From Sympetrum striolatum (taxonomy: Eukaryota > Arthropoda > Insecta > Odonata > Libellulidae): 64,000 bases of DNA. The position numbers were made by a program, and so were the translations under genes. Shown one piece after another: positions 12,688-26,585 of the stretch (position 1 is its first letter; each line of letters starts with the position of its first letter). The notes under the pieces were generated by a model. That model did no database searches. It was not told the DNA's origin and was given only the letters and a program-made list of their open reading frames with translations. The stretch spans positions 59,759,454-59,823,453 of the forward strand of contig OX388345.1 of NCBI GenBank assembly GCA_947579665.1, in the 5' to 3' direction.

Positions 12688-13291
12688 TTAACCCTCTAGT
12701 ACTCGCATCCCAAATTGTCACGTCAGTACTCGCGTTGGATGGAATCAACCCGACATCTTCCAAAGGGGAAAATTGTCTCAAAGTGTAGTGAATAAATTTT
12801 AAATTCATTAATGATGATGTTATATTAATTGTTAACCTGGTTATTAAAATAAAATCAAATAAATATTTTCAAATAATTTTAATATTCTGTAAAAAATCGA
12901 TATCCCTGACGCCGAGTATATGACTGATGAATTTGGAATATTGCGTATAAAACGTAAACAGTTTAAAAATAAAATAACATTTAATATATTTATAATAATT
13001 ATTAATCATATGAAATTTATATAATATCTCTAAATTTAAGGCGGAACCAAGGTCAAAAATGCAATGTTTTACTTAAAGGTCTTTCATCTACCTTGCACTA
13101 CCGCTAAGAAAAATTTGTTTAAATAATTAAACTTCCATTTCCGACTTGGCGAAAATACATGACTGGTTCAGAACATTCTAAAACTCAGCTACTATGAGAA
13201 AGAATGGGTAAAAAAATCACTAATAAAAAGATGTGGAATTTTAAAATTAACATGGGTTGATTCGACCCAGACGTGATTACTCGAGGGTTAA
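12688..13291. mobile_element. piggyBac-type non-autonomous element with TTAA at both ends
   Basis: Both ends carry TTAA (12688-12691 and 13288-13291) followed by CCCTC and an inverted repeat. The left continues TAGTACTCGC and later AATCAACCCGACATC. The right, read inward, continues GAGTAATCACGTCTGGGTCG then AATCAACCCATGT. TTAA target duplication with CCC-starting repeats is the hallmark of piggyBac elements. The 604-bp length and AT-rich interior without a transposase frame mark it as non-autonomous. It probably depended on a transposase encoded elsewhere. Confidence 0.8.
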
Positions 13292-13447
13292 GTTAGGATT
13301 CGGTGGAGGGAAAAACTAAAACAATAACCTTTACATCTTAGTACAAACTTTTATTTTGCGACCAGTGGAAATTTATAGGCAATATGCTATGCTATTGACC
13401 ATAAAAGTGCCCACCTCAGTTTTAACACAAAGCTCTACATTCTCCTG

Positions 13448-13503
13448 ATTTCGCTTGTTTCGGCGATAAACTGGATAAAAGCATGAGCCAAAACAAGCGA
13501 AAT
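13448..13503. repeat. Hairpin with 17-bp arms
   Basis: ATTTCGCTTGTTTCGGC at 13448-13464 pairs with GCCAAAACAAGCGAAAT at 13487-13503 with one mismatch and a 22-base loop. It may be the core of a foldback element whose ends have decayed. Confidence 0.7.
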
Positions 13504-14214
13504 GGGGAAAATCTTTGGCAAATACGAGGTTTATATTGAAAAGAGATGAAAGGAAAATATAAGTTAGTGGTCCTCCATTTCGGGATGTACAGGGTATGGA
13601 AGCAGAAAGGAGGATGCTCAGCAGGGCCAGGATATCCTCGAAAGGAGAAGGGATTTATGGTCTGTAACTGGAGAGTGGAAAATGGGATATGAACTAGAGA
13701 TTAAGGGAGGGCTGAAGAAGGATGTAAGGCCAAAAGAGAATCGGGAAGGGAAGCATCTTTAAAGAGAGTAACAGGGCTTTAACGTTTTCTAAGCTGTTGT
13801 CTTACTTTACAGATTGCTACTTATGTTGAATAATGTCAATAAAGTGCATACTATTTGACCATTTTTATAGTGGAATTATTGGAAATCCTTTTTTGAAAGA
13901 ATTAAACAATTGACTCAGAGAACTGGATTACCTCGGGAGAAACGACCACAATCGTAAAGTCGCTTCCCTTAAACAGAGAACAGATGTTTGTAAACATTAA
14001 TTTCTTAATTGGGGAAAAGTAGAATGAACAATTTACCTGGAGAAGTCTGGAACCTTTTTTCCCCTTACCTTCCCCTTCTTACAATGCATTCATGAATAAA
14101 ATTAAAATGGCTTCGTAATTTTGTTATAAATTTTTAAATTATGAGATAATGTAGTAAATTTTGAAATATTATATGATTGGTGTAAATTTTGTAATTATGT
14201 GTATTACATATTGT
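13504..14214. other. Non-coding stretch with purine-rich patch
   Basis: Strongly A+G-rich on the plus strand from about 13540 to 13780, then AT-rich. No gene seen. Confidence 0.4.
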
Positions 14215-14345
14215 CTTCGGGAGGTTTTGGGGGTTTTCCTCCCTAATAGGGTGAATACCAGTTTTTTCCCCCTCCTCCCACAGGAATGACTACCACCTGG
14301 CCTAGTGCCTATTTGTAGTCATTAAGAATAAATAAAGATATATAT
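14215..14345 (+). mobile_element. Retroposon-like 3' end (probable non-LTR element tail)
   Basis: A CGGGAGGTTTTGGGGGTTTT stretch is followed by CCTCCCTAATAGGGTGAAT, a poly-pyrimidine run, a GACTAC...GTAGTC hairpin and an AATAAATAAA tail. The same order of parts occurs on the opposite strand at about 47640-47795. The common block, hairpin and A-rich end fit a 5'-truncated LINE-like tail, but no reverse transcriptase frame is present, so this class is inferred. Confidence 0.5.
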
Positions 14346-16378
14346 TGTAGTAGATATGGTAGATATGGATTGATTGACATTTTAAAGTAACTACCCTTTA
14401 TTTCTGCTGATAAGACGACCCTAAGATTACACGAGGTATAAATTTTCCTCAAAGTTATATAGTTTTCGCATGTTTTTTTCTATGAGACTCAATCAAACTA
14501 TCAACGGTCTATGAATTCAGCATAGACCAACAATCATCATCTGGATAGTAATACTGTGCAATGTATATGGAATTATGTCATATTCGCAATTTTTTAATGG
14601 ACAAATTTTATCTTCTTGCATCTGCCAGTACTGATTGCTACTAACGTTCTTATTCGGGCATTCGTTTCAGTATCAGTCAGTATCTCAATAAATATTACTT
14701 TTCATATTTATTTTGTTTTTAGTATTTTTTTACTATTTTTTAGTACTTTATAACTAAATAGTATTAAATACATTGGTGTGTGGTTTTTATTTTTTGTAAT
14801 GTTTTTAATTTAAATGAATTTCGATGTAATTATTTGGCGGTCCTATAAGACGTTCCCGGATTTTCGGGGTCTTTTTTATGATTCAATCATCGTCTTCATT
14901 GTGGAAATAAATGGTATTTCTCTTTTAATTGGTATGCTGACGCTTTGACGTTTTATATGTCTTTTATAATCAATGGCGATGGGGTCCTTTAGTAACCAAG
15001 GATTACATCGATTTACTTCTCAAGGTGACACCACATCTGACAATTGAATTTAACTTAATAAGCTCATACATTACGAAGTTACCCATTAATCTTCTCCTAA
15101 TATCTCTCAGCATCCCCAAGGAGAATATGGTTAATTACCAAAGCATTCGACATCCTTAAGGATCCCTTTTTCGACCTAAAAATGGTGGATTCAGCATCTT
15201 TTATCGATAATGGATATCGATTTGGGGTCGAGGCAAAAGAAGATGCCTTGAATCGGAAGAGTCATTGAGCAGGTTTCTGAGGAAGAGTTATTATCCCGTT
15301 AAGAGGAATTATTGCCTCTTGAGATAAATTACGCGAGCTACGTAGGAGGGAAACGCACTTCTGATAAAGAGGTTATTCTTGCGATAGCGGAAATGTTTTT
15401 TCAGTCGCTGAACTCGCCCCTAATGATTTAAATATTCCCCTCGGATAACCACAGCTCCGATATGCATTCACTAATTTTCTAACCGTTTTTATGTTTTCTA
15501 CCATTTTACCACAGCGAGTTTCTTGTATTATACATTTTCTGAATGTCTTCAAATTTCAAATGCCCTTTCTCGGGGAATCTATATCAAATTTTATTGAGTA
15601 ATATTTAATGTAGCCACATCTCTGATTCCCAAAGAACGTACAGGTTTCGTATGAGATAGAAAATTTTAAATGAAAGGTGCTAAAATAAGCGTCTAACGCA
15701 ATGAAGATTTCTTAAGAAAAAACAGCTGTAAGAATTATTTTCATTAACTTATGTGATTATTTTTACCATTAACTTGGATCGCACTATAGGATTTACAGGT
15801 TTAAGGCAGGTTTTGGTTTAAAAACATGAGAACAAGTTCACCTAATTCTAAAATACAATTTTTTTCCAATTTAAAATATTCATTAATAATATTACTACAT
15901 AAAATTGGGCATAATCATTATATTTTATATAATTATAACCCTCAAATAGCTCCAAATTAAGTTTAAATCCATCCTAATACGCAATCATTTAGGAAAGAGT
16001 ACCTAAAGAATGTTTTCCTTAGTGCGAAAACATTTTTAATGGTATATTTTCCACAAAAATAGATCAAAAACAGACGTTGGGCTTAAAGAGTATCGGTTCT
16101 GGCTTTGATTTCCGGTTGGAGTTATCTAGTTCTTCTTGCAATAATCCTGGATTGAGTGGCACATACACATAGTCGAATCTTGGAATCCTCTAATTACAAA
16201 TACTGGATTGGCATTAACTTGTGTTTTATTATTAATCTGTGTATTACGAATGTCTTGGTGAAATTCAACCATGTTTCCGTGTATAATCCATGTATAGTTA
16301 TGAATGAATGATTTTAATAAAATTTCCATCCTATTATTATTGATGACTTTATTGGGCTAAATAAAGAATACATAGATA
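14346..16378. other. AT-rich non-coding stretch, no gene seen
   Basis: Long AT-rich sequence with scattered homopolymer runs. No element ends or RNA genes were recognised. Confidence 0.45.
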
Positions 16379-16624
16379 CAGGGACGGATCCAGGGGGGTG
16401 GTCCTGGGGGTCCGGACGCCCCCCGAAATATCACTTGTGCCTATTTTTCGAAAATGAAACTCTTATAACGCAAATAAAACACAATTTAATAAGCAATCAC
16501 TAGCGAAAATATTCGAATTTGTCTAACACAATTCTTACGTCACGTTTGTGAAAGCCGAAATGTCTTTTATTTTTAAATTTTTTGATCGGACCCCCCCCAA
16601 AATTTTTCTCTAGATCCGTTCCTG
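16379..16624. mobile_element. hAT-type MITE with perfect 8-bp target-site duplication
   Basis: The element starts CAGGGACGGATCCAGGGGGG and ends, on the other strand, CAGGAACGGATCTAGAG, so it has imperfect terminal inverted repeats with G-rich subterminal runs at both ends. CATAGATA occurs immediately outside both ends (16371-16378 and 16625-16632). An 8-bp duplication with CAGGG-type ends is characteristic of hAT transposons. At 246 bp with no coding frame it is non-autonomous. The exact duplication suggests a relatively recent insertion. Confidence 0.9.
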
Positions 16625-16632
16625 CATAGATA

Positions 16633-19600
16633 TAAAGAGGAAGTTATACAATACATAAAAAATTACATTTCAGGCGGGAGTACGTTCCAGAGTCTACTAT
16701 CGGTCTTACAATCTTAAGATATTGTAATTTCAGCTCATATAAAACAAAATGGATTAAGAAGTGACTTGGTGGAACTCCTTCACAATTATAGAAAAGTAAA
16801 AACTCAATTTTTAGAGTTACAAAATAGAAAATAAGTAGATACATTTTCTATAATCACATTATGGCAATTAAATGTAGTAATGGGAGCTTTGTTTTAGAAA
16901 ACTGGAGACTTCCCAGCATTTCATGTACTACATTCCTTTCTTTTGTTTTACATTACGGCAGCCGTCGTGTTTTATGGTAGTTTCTTCAGACGTTCATCTT
17001 TAATGCAATCTCGTGAGCATGAATTTGTAGAACTTGAACGAAGTCGACGGCAAACTATCCCAGCATGAAATGCTCTAATAGCTCTCTCGATTCGTTCTCT
17101 TTGGGTCCCGTCATGCAGTCACTCGCTAAAGCGACGCCTGGCAAAGAGGCAGCGAAAAAAATGCGAATCCAAATAAAAAGATATTGGCCACCGCCGCCTA
17201 TCACGACAAAAACATTCGAGCTCCGACATCGTCGATGGATACGTAAACAGCATCTCGACGAGTTAATCTAGCGTGGAGCCGTGTTCGGGAGTGGGCGTAG
17301 GGATCAGAGATGAGTTCGGTCGAGATCGGAGGGAAAAAAGAATTCTCGAGCCGAGAATTAAGGGAAGGAGAAGGTGAAAGGGGAAGTAAATTGGTTCGAG
17401 TGACTGTGTAAGGGTATAAGCCGATGTGAATGGAGGACATTGAGATTGAGAGGGAGGGAGTGTGGCTTGTACGGAAAATCTTGAGGATTTGCGGGAGATA
17501 GATGCTATATTCGCATGGCGTGTTCAAAATCAGTGGTAATTTGGCGAGAATTGACCTGAATAGATACGCTCGTAGGTCGTTTTAAATGTCGCGTTTTCTT
17601 GTAATTAAATACTAGTTATGTCAAGAAATATAAGATCATACACCTTTATTTTTACTGGATAGTACGTGCTATATTCATCATCAATATGATATGTAGTTAC
17701 TTGTGCAAAGTGTTGATATCTTTAGGCATGTTTTTGACTAAAATGATTCGGCTGGACAGACATTTTCATTTCTTTGATAATAAATAATGAATATTAGGTA
17801 GTTAACGCCCTTCACATGAATTTATCATTTAAAATCTATATTTACGGCTTAATATGAATATTTTTCTCGTAAACTAAATAAAAGATAAATAGATATTACA
17901 TTTTAATAACTGGATACCATTTCAACAAAACTTTCCTAGATATTCAAATTTATGTTGCTTTAATTCGGAATATGTTAACATTTACAGTATATTTCACATA
18001 ATGCATTACCGGTAAACTCATAATAAATAGAAAAATCAAACATTTGTAGTTATAATCTTGTAGAGAGATTTTAAAAGCCATCTGTTCAAATTTTATTTTC
18101 AACTTTCACACTGCTAAAGAAAATTGACGGTAACAGAATTCGAAGAACAATATTCCAAAGTAAATTAAACAGTTCCAAATGAGAATTACCCCTATAGATT
18201 TCTGTATGTTTATTTGTATAGTCATATAATAATTTGGAAGCAGTATTGTGACTTCAGAAGTAAACTTAATTTAGAAGGTAAGGTATTCTAAGGAAGAAGA
18301 AACAATCGATGAAATAAAAAGGAAAGAGTTTAGTTTGCGAAGGAGAAAGAGAGTTTGGGAACATGAATTGCGGTTTTCCATACGATAGACAAAGCAATGG
18401 GGAAGTGAAAGTAGGCTTTGGGAGGAAAGAAGAAGAGCTTTCGGATTTTGCTGTGATATTTTAAAGGATCATTCTGAACAATATAAGGAATTACAATCAC
18501 CCAAATCAAATTATCAAAGTATAAGTTTTTACTTTAGAATTACTATAATTCAACTCCATAGGGTACATGTATCGTGAAATTAGTAGCGGATGAGTGTTGT
18601 CTGCATGTAACATAAGCAGACGGACGGTAGGATCATTTGGGAGAGGAAAGCAAGAGGGGAAACTTTATGCTTAAGTCATTGCCCTATCAGCCCTATCCAC
18701 CAGTCAGACCCCATGTAAACCTTGAGAGGTGGACTCGCCCAGATCGAAAAGTTACCACTGCGCATGGACCATAAGCTTTCAATTTCACTGTACACGAAGA
18801 GCAACATTGTCTTTAAATAAGTTGATCATTCACCTTGATTAAGAGAAAGGTGAGCTCAAACTTGAATTCTGGCAAAGGCTGTTATAAAATTCAATAATAA
18901 AGTGCGTAACTTCTAGAAAGGTATAGATGGCAGTTAGTTTGCTAATGCATCTGGAATGTCACAAAGACTCAAAATGTCTAGGAAGTTACTTAATCCAGAA
19001 TTTAAACTTTTATTATGTTTAGGTCGTGCTAATCCTGACGCAATATGTTTTTAATATAATACCTGACTTGCTCTTTATTTTACCTGGGGAATACGAGGAC
19101 AGCCAGCCCATTCTTCCCCTCCCGCAGGGTAATTCCTCCCAATTTAAAGTTCGAGAGAGAAAGAAAATAATTTTTCCTTTTCTTTAGGAGCTTTAAAAAT
19201 ATAAAAATTACAAAATATGATAATCTGTTCTATTTCAAACTAGATTTTTGTATAAAGCTTAAGTCCCATTGTAAACTTCAATATCAATCAACAGCTATTT
19301 TTGATATCGCTGATATCATTAGTATTTATATTTATTTGTTACGTAACTTTAATATTAAAATAATACGTGAGTCATTCATATATTGGGATACGTGAAGTCA
19401 AATTATTTGAAGTTGCATTAGCATTTTTTCCTAATCGAATATGAATAATATAAAAAAATGTTAATTTATGAGTATTCTTCATTTAAATATCATTCATTGT
19501 ACATATGCGTCACTTTTCAGTGATTTTATTATTAAATTCGAAAAATTCGAATCGGAAATAGGAATATTTAAACTGAATAATACACCAAATAATAAAATAT

Positions 19601-22600
19601 TTTTTAATTATATAGTTAGCAATAGTTTATTACCCGGAACGAGACCTCGTCACCTCAGGTTTGGTTAAAAAACGATTCCGTAATTGAGTCAGATACGTCT
19701 TAAATGAAGGATGGGACAAAGATTCCACGAAGGGTATTCCAGCGTTGTATGTTATGGGACTCGGTAGAGAAAAAGGGTTCTTTAAGGGTCTCGCGTGCAA
19801 GTGCGTATTCGAGGAGTACGGCGTAAGGGGTAAAAAGGGTTCCCTTAAAGGAGAATGATCCCTTTTTTCCCCGATCATCCATCACGAGTCCTCCACCTAT
19901 GTTCCCTTTTGTGAGGAAGACGATTGGAGTCTAGGGTACCTTCTCGCGTGTCTTCCATTCACTCGGCAATCTGCGTTGCTACTGGAGACGACCGAATGAA
20001 TAACCCTCTCCATTCTTCTCTTCTTCACCTCCTTCTCCTGCGGTTTATCCCGCTATCGCTCTTGATTGTTTGTTTTCGTCTATGTATCCCTGGATAGAGT
20101 AAACCGTAGGGATCCAGGAAGCACGCACCTCTACTTTCATCGTTTCCTTTTCAAATAGTCGTATTAAAATCGTCATTTTTTATCTATTCGCTTACTTTTT
20201 CCCCCCTTCAACGTCAGATCAGCTATGATACATATGGGATTAAATATCCTCTGGAGCAAATATTTCAGAATAACTTCTATTTATACTCAGTTATCATGAA
20301 ATTGCATCTCGAATTTATTCAGCATTCAGGAAATTGCATGATTGAAAGATCAAGGTAAGAACAACCGTTAGTTTGTGCAATATCCTGTAAATAGATGAAT
20401 AATGATAGATATTTAACTAAAATTACTTAATTGTAAATTCTCCTTGGGCTATAATAATCATGTTTAGCCATTTTCTGATAGAATTACAATATGTTATGCT
20501 GAAACCCGTTCGTTCATACAGAAAGTTTCCTTTTATTATTATACCATTTTATCTTACCGCTTAAAAATCAAATTTCTTCATATCATTTATGTTAATAAGA
20601 CATAGTTTCTCATTACCCTAAGTATGATACATTTATTCTATATCCATTTAAGATGTTTAAAATTATTTCTGTATGTATTATTCATCGATTGATGATATCA
20701 GAAGTATTCTTCTAATTGTGGCCTTCCATCCACTATAGTGTTGACTGAACTTGATTTTATTAAATGCAAATAATATTGTTATTTTGACGAAACATTATTT
20801 ACATATTTGAATTTTTCAAATATATTGCTATATATATCCCAAGTAGAGGTAACATTATCACGAGCATTTCCCTATACAGGTAAATTGTATATTCTTTGAA
20901 AAGTTATCACTCAGTCAATTACTGAAGAAATTAAAAAATGAATTATAATTTATTCTTTTATAGATCTCTAAACTTTTCGAGGGGAACAACACACCTATTA
21001 AATTGTTCCTACTTCCCCTTACCCAACGGGTTGATTTTGGGGGTGCAGCTTTAAATTCGGTGGACTTTAAATGTATTTGCATTCAAATCATTCCTCGTTG
21101 CTGGAACCTCATATCTCTTAGTTTCTGTCCCCTGTCAATCACCCTTCAACGCTCATTACCACGCTAAAGGACGAACGGGGAATTCACTTGTTCCCTTACG
21201 GTTCGCCCGTATCGACTAGTGCCCTTTTACGTCTCTCTCTTATTCCCCATTTTCTCTTCCTCTCCACGCCCTTTTTTGTTTCGCGAATTCCTCTTGCATA
21301 TCTCTCTTGCGTTACCGGAGACCTCGCATGCCAAGCTGAAAAACTCGATTTTCCACATTCATTCGATCCCTTCTCTGATCTATCTTTGTTCCTTTCACAT
21401 CCGAATATATTATTCTCTTCTCCTTTACGTCTTATCTCACCTTAATCTCTTTCCTCTTCAATCCGAATCCTACTTTGCTGTCTACATAAGAAAATTACGC
21501 AGTCCTCTCACTCCTGAAAGTATTTCGTATTTGTACTCAAAACCTGCTTACCTTAGCGCTCTCATTGATCAATGTTACTTATTCATCGAAGATTTTTGCT
21601 CTATACTATTGATTTTTGGCCCAGTGACCAGCTCAAGTTGCAATAGAGGAATGAATACCAAAGAAACTAATATAGAATTTGACTTAAACAACGCGCTAGC
21701 ATTATGAATTAATAAATGACGTTCAAATCTTTTATGCTACCATTATTGAAAACGAGAAAAATTATATTCCACCTTTTTCTTGCTTTAATGACAATATCAC
21801 TATGATGATGTTCAGTTTTACTGAAGAAACGAAAATAGGAAATATTGACGCAAATGTTTTTTATCAAGACTGAAAAATAATAACGTAACTAGATCGTTTT
21901 ATGATCTGAAAATGTCTAAATATAACAATAGAATGAGTAAATAATCAAATAAAATACGAGTAAACAATGAAATGCATTGGATACACTAGGTCCTTAAGGC
22001 ATGTTATTTAAAAACCTCTCAAACTAATAAGTAATGCGTCTCTAATGTCCATACTTATTTGTGGAAAATATTGAATTGTTAGATCTATTTCTATTACGGA
22101 AATATTAGAAGACCTAAAAAGGCAGTAAAACTACTCAGAATTTAAGAAATAGTATATACAGCTGTTTAAAAGTTAACTTTGTTGTGTTATATATTTATCG
22201 ACTCAAAATTATTTCATATAATCCTTTTGTATACTAAATTCTCTGCATTATCATTGAATATCTAATTTTTTCAAGATAACTGCAAATTGTCGTTTTATTT
22301 AGGAAGGTACCTAGAAACCTAGCAAAATTAATATGTATCTTTCGCCTCAGAGTAAACCTCCATGTTTTGTTTCATCGAATCGTTGAAGCAGCTCATCTGA
22401 AAATGATATCCCGGCCTGGATGGCATCGAGGATTAGGTAAATCTTATGGGCAGAGATGGAAAGTTATACATTTTTTCGAAAGCCGATTTTGGTCGGGGTG
22501 GAGTATTAGCCCAAATTGGATCCTCGCTAGAATCATCATACGAGTTTCGAATGAAGATGCTGTAGGCATCCATCCATGAAGCGACCCCGTTCGCATTTAG

Positions 22601-25600
22601 GATCGAAATCTTTCGATATAAGGATCACTCTCTTCCAGACGTCAGTTCCTTCTCTCGCATTACCTCCATTCCTTCTTCCTTACGTTCCACTCTTCCTCGT
22701 ACCCATCTTTCCCCATGCTTAACAAGCGATGCGAGATATTCTCCTCCACTTCACACTGCAAATCCTCACCATCCCATCATTTCCATCTTCCCTCCTCGTT
22801 CGCATGTTGTTTGTTGAAATGCTATGAAACTCTTGCCTAATCTTAAAGAGCGTGGTTAACACAGTGCTGCCAAAAAAATTAGCTCAGCCAACTACTCACT
22901 TGCTCTAATGATGACAAGTTGTATGTATTCCATTAAATCTAGATCTTTTTTGACATATTTGAAATTAAAATTGGGCAACTTAAATTAGAGTGTCTGTATA
23001 TGAATGCTACTGAATAAAAAACATATTGGTAATTTATACGTAAGAACTTAAGAGTGGCGCTGGCTGATGAAATAAAGCAGACTTGAGCACAATTTAGAGC
23101 TACAGATTTAAGTAACAAATAAGTTCAGTATGACAATAACTTTGAAAATATCCCACGTAATGTTATGCATTTTAGTATTTAAAATTTGTCAGAGTTGATT
23201 GAGTGTATGATTAAGGACAATTAAAATTTTGGGGAAATTTTATTGTCTTTCTCATACAATTAAAGATTGAGAGGAAAATATCTAAAGAGGACGTTAAATG
23301 GTTTTCTGTATAGATAAGGCAATGGATAAGGAAAGGTTTAAGATAGTGAACAAATTAAGATAAACATGAAAAGATAAATATGAAATATCAATGGACAGAG
23401 AATGGAGAGCTCGCTGTAGTAGTTTAGAAAGAGTAATCGAAAATTTCCAATGGTGATGATAGTAAAAAGACATCCCGTGGTGTGATTTATTGGTCGAATA
23501 GACCAAAAGAAAGAAAAATTGCGCATAGTACTTGGTGTATATTTATTTCCTGTACTTGGGTATACTTTAGCATATAGACGCATTTTCATCTTTGTATCAG
23601 CAAAGAATTACACCCTCCTGATTCATATCGTATATTTTCCCTGGCGTTTGTGATGTTTTTATCCAAATCAATCACTCGCGAATATGGCTTCTTCCTTTCT
23701 CTTTCTTGACTCGCTATTCGATACAGTGCGTTTTTTGTTCCTCGTAAAATTCAAAATTTCGGAGGAATGGCCTCGCGTCAAGCCAAATTCTTCTTCGCTT
23801 CTCAATATTTATTTTACTCTTCTGAATTTTATCTGAGACTGCATTGGACAGGTGAAGATTCGCTCATGATATCGATTCGTCACGGAGAAAATCGGAATTG
23901 AATGATTATGCTGGAAGTAGTCTTCTTTCGTTGCGAATCACTTTGAATGATTCAAAAAATTCATTTCGTAAAATCTATAGCTCATAAATATATGGATGGT
24001 TAGAAATAGACTATGATAGTTTAATTTCTTGATAAGTCCTTGTATGTAGTTAATGTCCCTTTCTATAAATTATATTCAAATAAGCATCTTTATATTCTGT
24101 CACCTCAAATTCTTGGAGAATTAATTTCAGATATGCTTGAGTTTAAGAAATATTTCTGAATCGCTAAATAATAAATTAAAGTCTGGTTTGAACAATTGCA
24201 AAAAAACTCGTGTTAGTAAATAAGGAAGTAATGGTTAATTAATTAAATTTTAAAATAGTTACGTAAGATGTTATCTAAACCAAATACGCAATTTAGCTGT
24301 TAGGAATGAAGCTTGTGGAAGAAAACACAAATTAATTACATGCTATGTGTCGTATGGCTCAAAAACTAAAGAATGGTCATTTATGCAAATTTTAGCGTAT
24401 ATTTAAAAAAAACACCTGAGACGATGACAAGTTAACTGCTTGTAGATGTATTCTACTAACAATTTTTTTCAACTCGTGTCTCAAATCAAATCAGTTTTTG
24501 CCATCTCCCGTAAATATTCTGAAATGCACTGAATCACCGACTGAAGAAAAAGAAGTTAATTTGCAAAGTTGATTTTATCTGCGTAATCGGATGTGTGGAG
24601 ATGAGCTGCAAATCTGGGTTGAAAAGAATTCCATATTTTATGAAATATTTTGTTAATAGTGTTAATGTGAGCCCTAATTCTTTCGTTGATAAAGCAGAAA
24701 TATGCGTTTTCTAAATTTTAATGAAAAATAAAACAACTAATAGCACGAACAATATTTTGAAGTTCGCTCATGTTTTCTTAAGGAATGCTAATGCCCTTGT
24801 AGAACATCATTCCACATGAGAACCGTATTTTCTACCGTTAAATTTCGTTTGTTATTAGAATATATTCCATCCAACATTCAGTCTGACCATCCCACATTTA
24901 TTACGGTGCTCATGCATCTATTGCCTGTATCCTCTTACGAACTTTCTCCCGTATAAATTCTTTTCCCATTCCCTCTTTCGCGTCTATCCAGGATATCCTC
25001 GACTCCTTTATGCCTCACTATCTCAGACCCCTTCCATCAATTCTCATCGACCCTTTTTACCCTTTCCCAACCCCTCGCGTCTTCAATATCTCATCTCAAA
25101 GCCACCATTCCCCTTATATCAAGTTCCATCGTTCCAATCGTAAACCCCTCTCGCCTCCCCTCCCACTTCCTCCTCTTTTCCTGGGGAATGCCAATTCTTG
25201 AAGAGGTGCTCCGTAGGTTAATGGAGGCACGTGTCTGGAATCGGAAAACTGTTTTGGAAGAGCGCGGAAAAAACGGCGGAAGGATTTGGACATTAGGAGA
25301 ATTAGGACTTCGTGGATTCTGTTTACAGCGAGGTAAATGCCGTCTACTAGGGTCTACTCGGGTCCGCGGGATGACGTCACCAGGGGCGGGAGTGATCTGG
25401 GCTTCCTTCCAGACTTTTATGAAATTGTTCTGTGTTTTTGATTTCTTTCCTCCCGTTTCTTTTTTCCTCGACATGAGTGAAAAAGGCATGCTTTTTCCTG
25501 TTCCACTTTTGAGCCAAAGACCAGTTTTGCTTTTTTATTTTTCTTTTCATAGTCTTGGTTACGAAGTTTTTCTATGATTCTACGTAACGGCAGTTGGTTC

Positions 25601-26273
25601 GAGGTCCCGATTCCGTTACCGGAATGCCTTAGTGCCGCAATGAAAATTAATGAGCCGAATAAAGAATTCCGTTTAAATTCTTGTGTTAGTTTTTAATCGA
25701 ATTTCGTAAATTCTAATCATATATTTCAAAGTCTTAGGCGACGATTTGTGAAAATTAAGTACGTCGGAGTTGTATTTTTTTACAAACAATAAAAATGTAT
25801 TCGAAGATTGAGAATGACTTGGTTTCGATGATTACTAGTCAAAACCTGACGTTTTCAATCTTTAAACATATTCTTATTTTTTGTAGAAAAAGAACGATAT
25901 CTTTTCATTTCTACCTAATCATATGTATTTCCCGCCTTTTTATGGACAAGTATCTTTAGGCATGAGTTTGATTACTCAGTAATTATGTAGTTCATTTTCC
26001 GCTTTCATAAAAATACTACACTTACTTGATCAACATAAAAAATACTCAATAATTGATACACAAGTTTTTCACCAATCGTATCATATAAGATTCTATACTA
26101 ATTTATTCTTTGTGTGCTAATTATTAATGTCAATGCTCATAAAATTTGATTTTATGTTGCCCGAAATGTCTGAATTGTATTAATTTGATACTAGGTTGCA
26201 ACCTAATCATCGAAAATTTAAAACATTCTTAGAGTAGAATTAATTAAGGAAGACATCTATTTGTAAAACTCCA
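16633..26273. other. Gene-free stretch: AT-rich DNA with skewed islands
   Basis: No gene or transposon could be supported in this 9.6 kb. GC-richer or strand-skewed islands occur at about 17040-17530 (purine-rich after 17270), 18270-18450 (purine-rich), 19640-20130, 21120-21450 (C+T-rich), 22580-22820 (C+T-rich) and 24880-25560. The longest frames (21219-21707 plus, 162 codons; 25091-25489 minus, 132 codons) lie in these islands. They have biased S/L/P/F or K/R composition with no domain. Confidence 0.5.
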
Positions 26274-26461
26274 TTATTGAAATAACAATGGAAATAACGA
26301 AGATGAAATTTCACGAAATATTTGTTTATTGCGACCGGTTTCAAAGAAACGGTGGTCTGGCGATAACTATGAGTAGTTGAAACCGGCTGCAATAAACCAA
26401 AATGAATGCGGATAAAGTGAAATGTGAAATTTCACCTTATTTATTTCCACCATTATTTCAA
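26274..26461. mobile_element. Foldback element with central CCGGTTTC arms
   Basis: The left arm ATTGAAATAACAATGGAAAT through TGAAATTTCAC to TTTATTGCGACCGGTTTC (26274-26350) is mirrored by GAAACCGGCTGCAATAAAC through GTGAAATTTCAC to TTTCCACCATTATTTCAATA (26375-26461). The arms are imperfect and about 75-85 bp, with a short loop. It resembles the larger foldback at 49313-49598, which also has TTTATT shortly before CCGGTTTC. Confidence 0.75.
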
Positions 26462-26585
26462 TACTTCCGCGAATTCAAAATGTGCCCGACAAACGTATGG
26501 AGACACCTTGATATATTCATTGATAATATAAATAGTTGGAAGGTAGAGAATGAGGAAAATTGCATTGAGATAAGCAGCTGTTTAT

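Noticed and set aside
21219..21707. 162-codon plus-strand open frame
   Set aside because: It lies in a C+T-rich island, reads S/L/F/P-rich by composition, overlaps another frame, and shows no domain or splice context.
25091..25577. Opposed 132- and 129-codon frames on the two strands
   Set aside because: Mutually overlapping frames in a GC-richer island; neither has a domain, and long frames on both strands are expected there.
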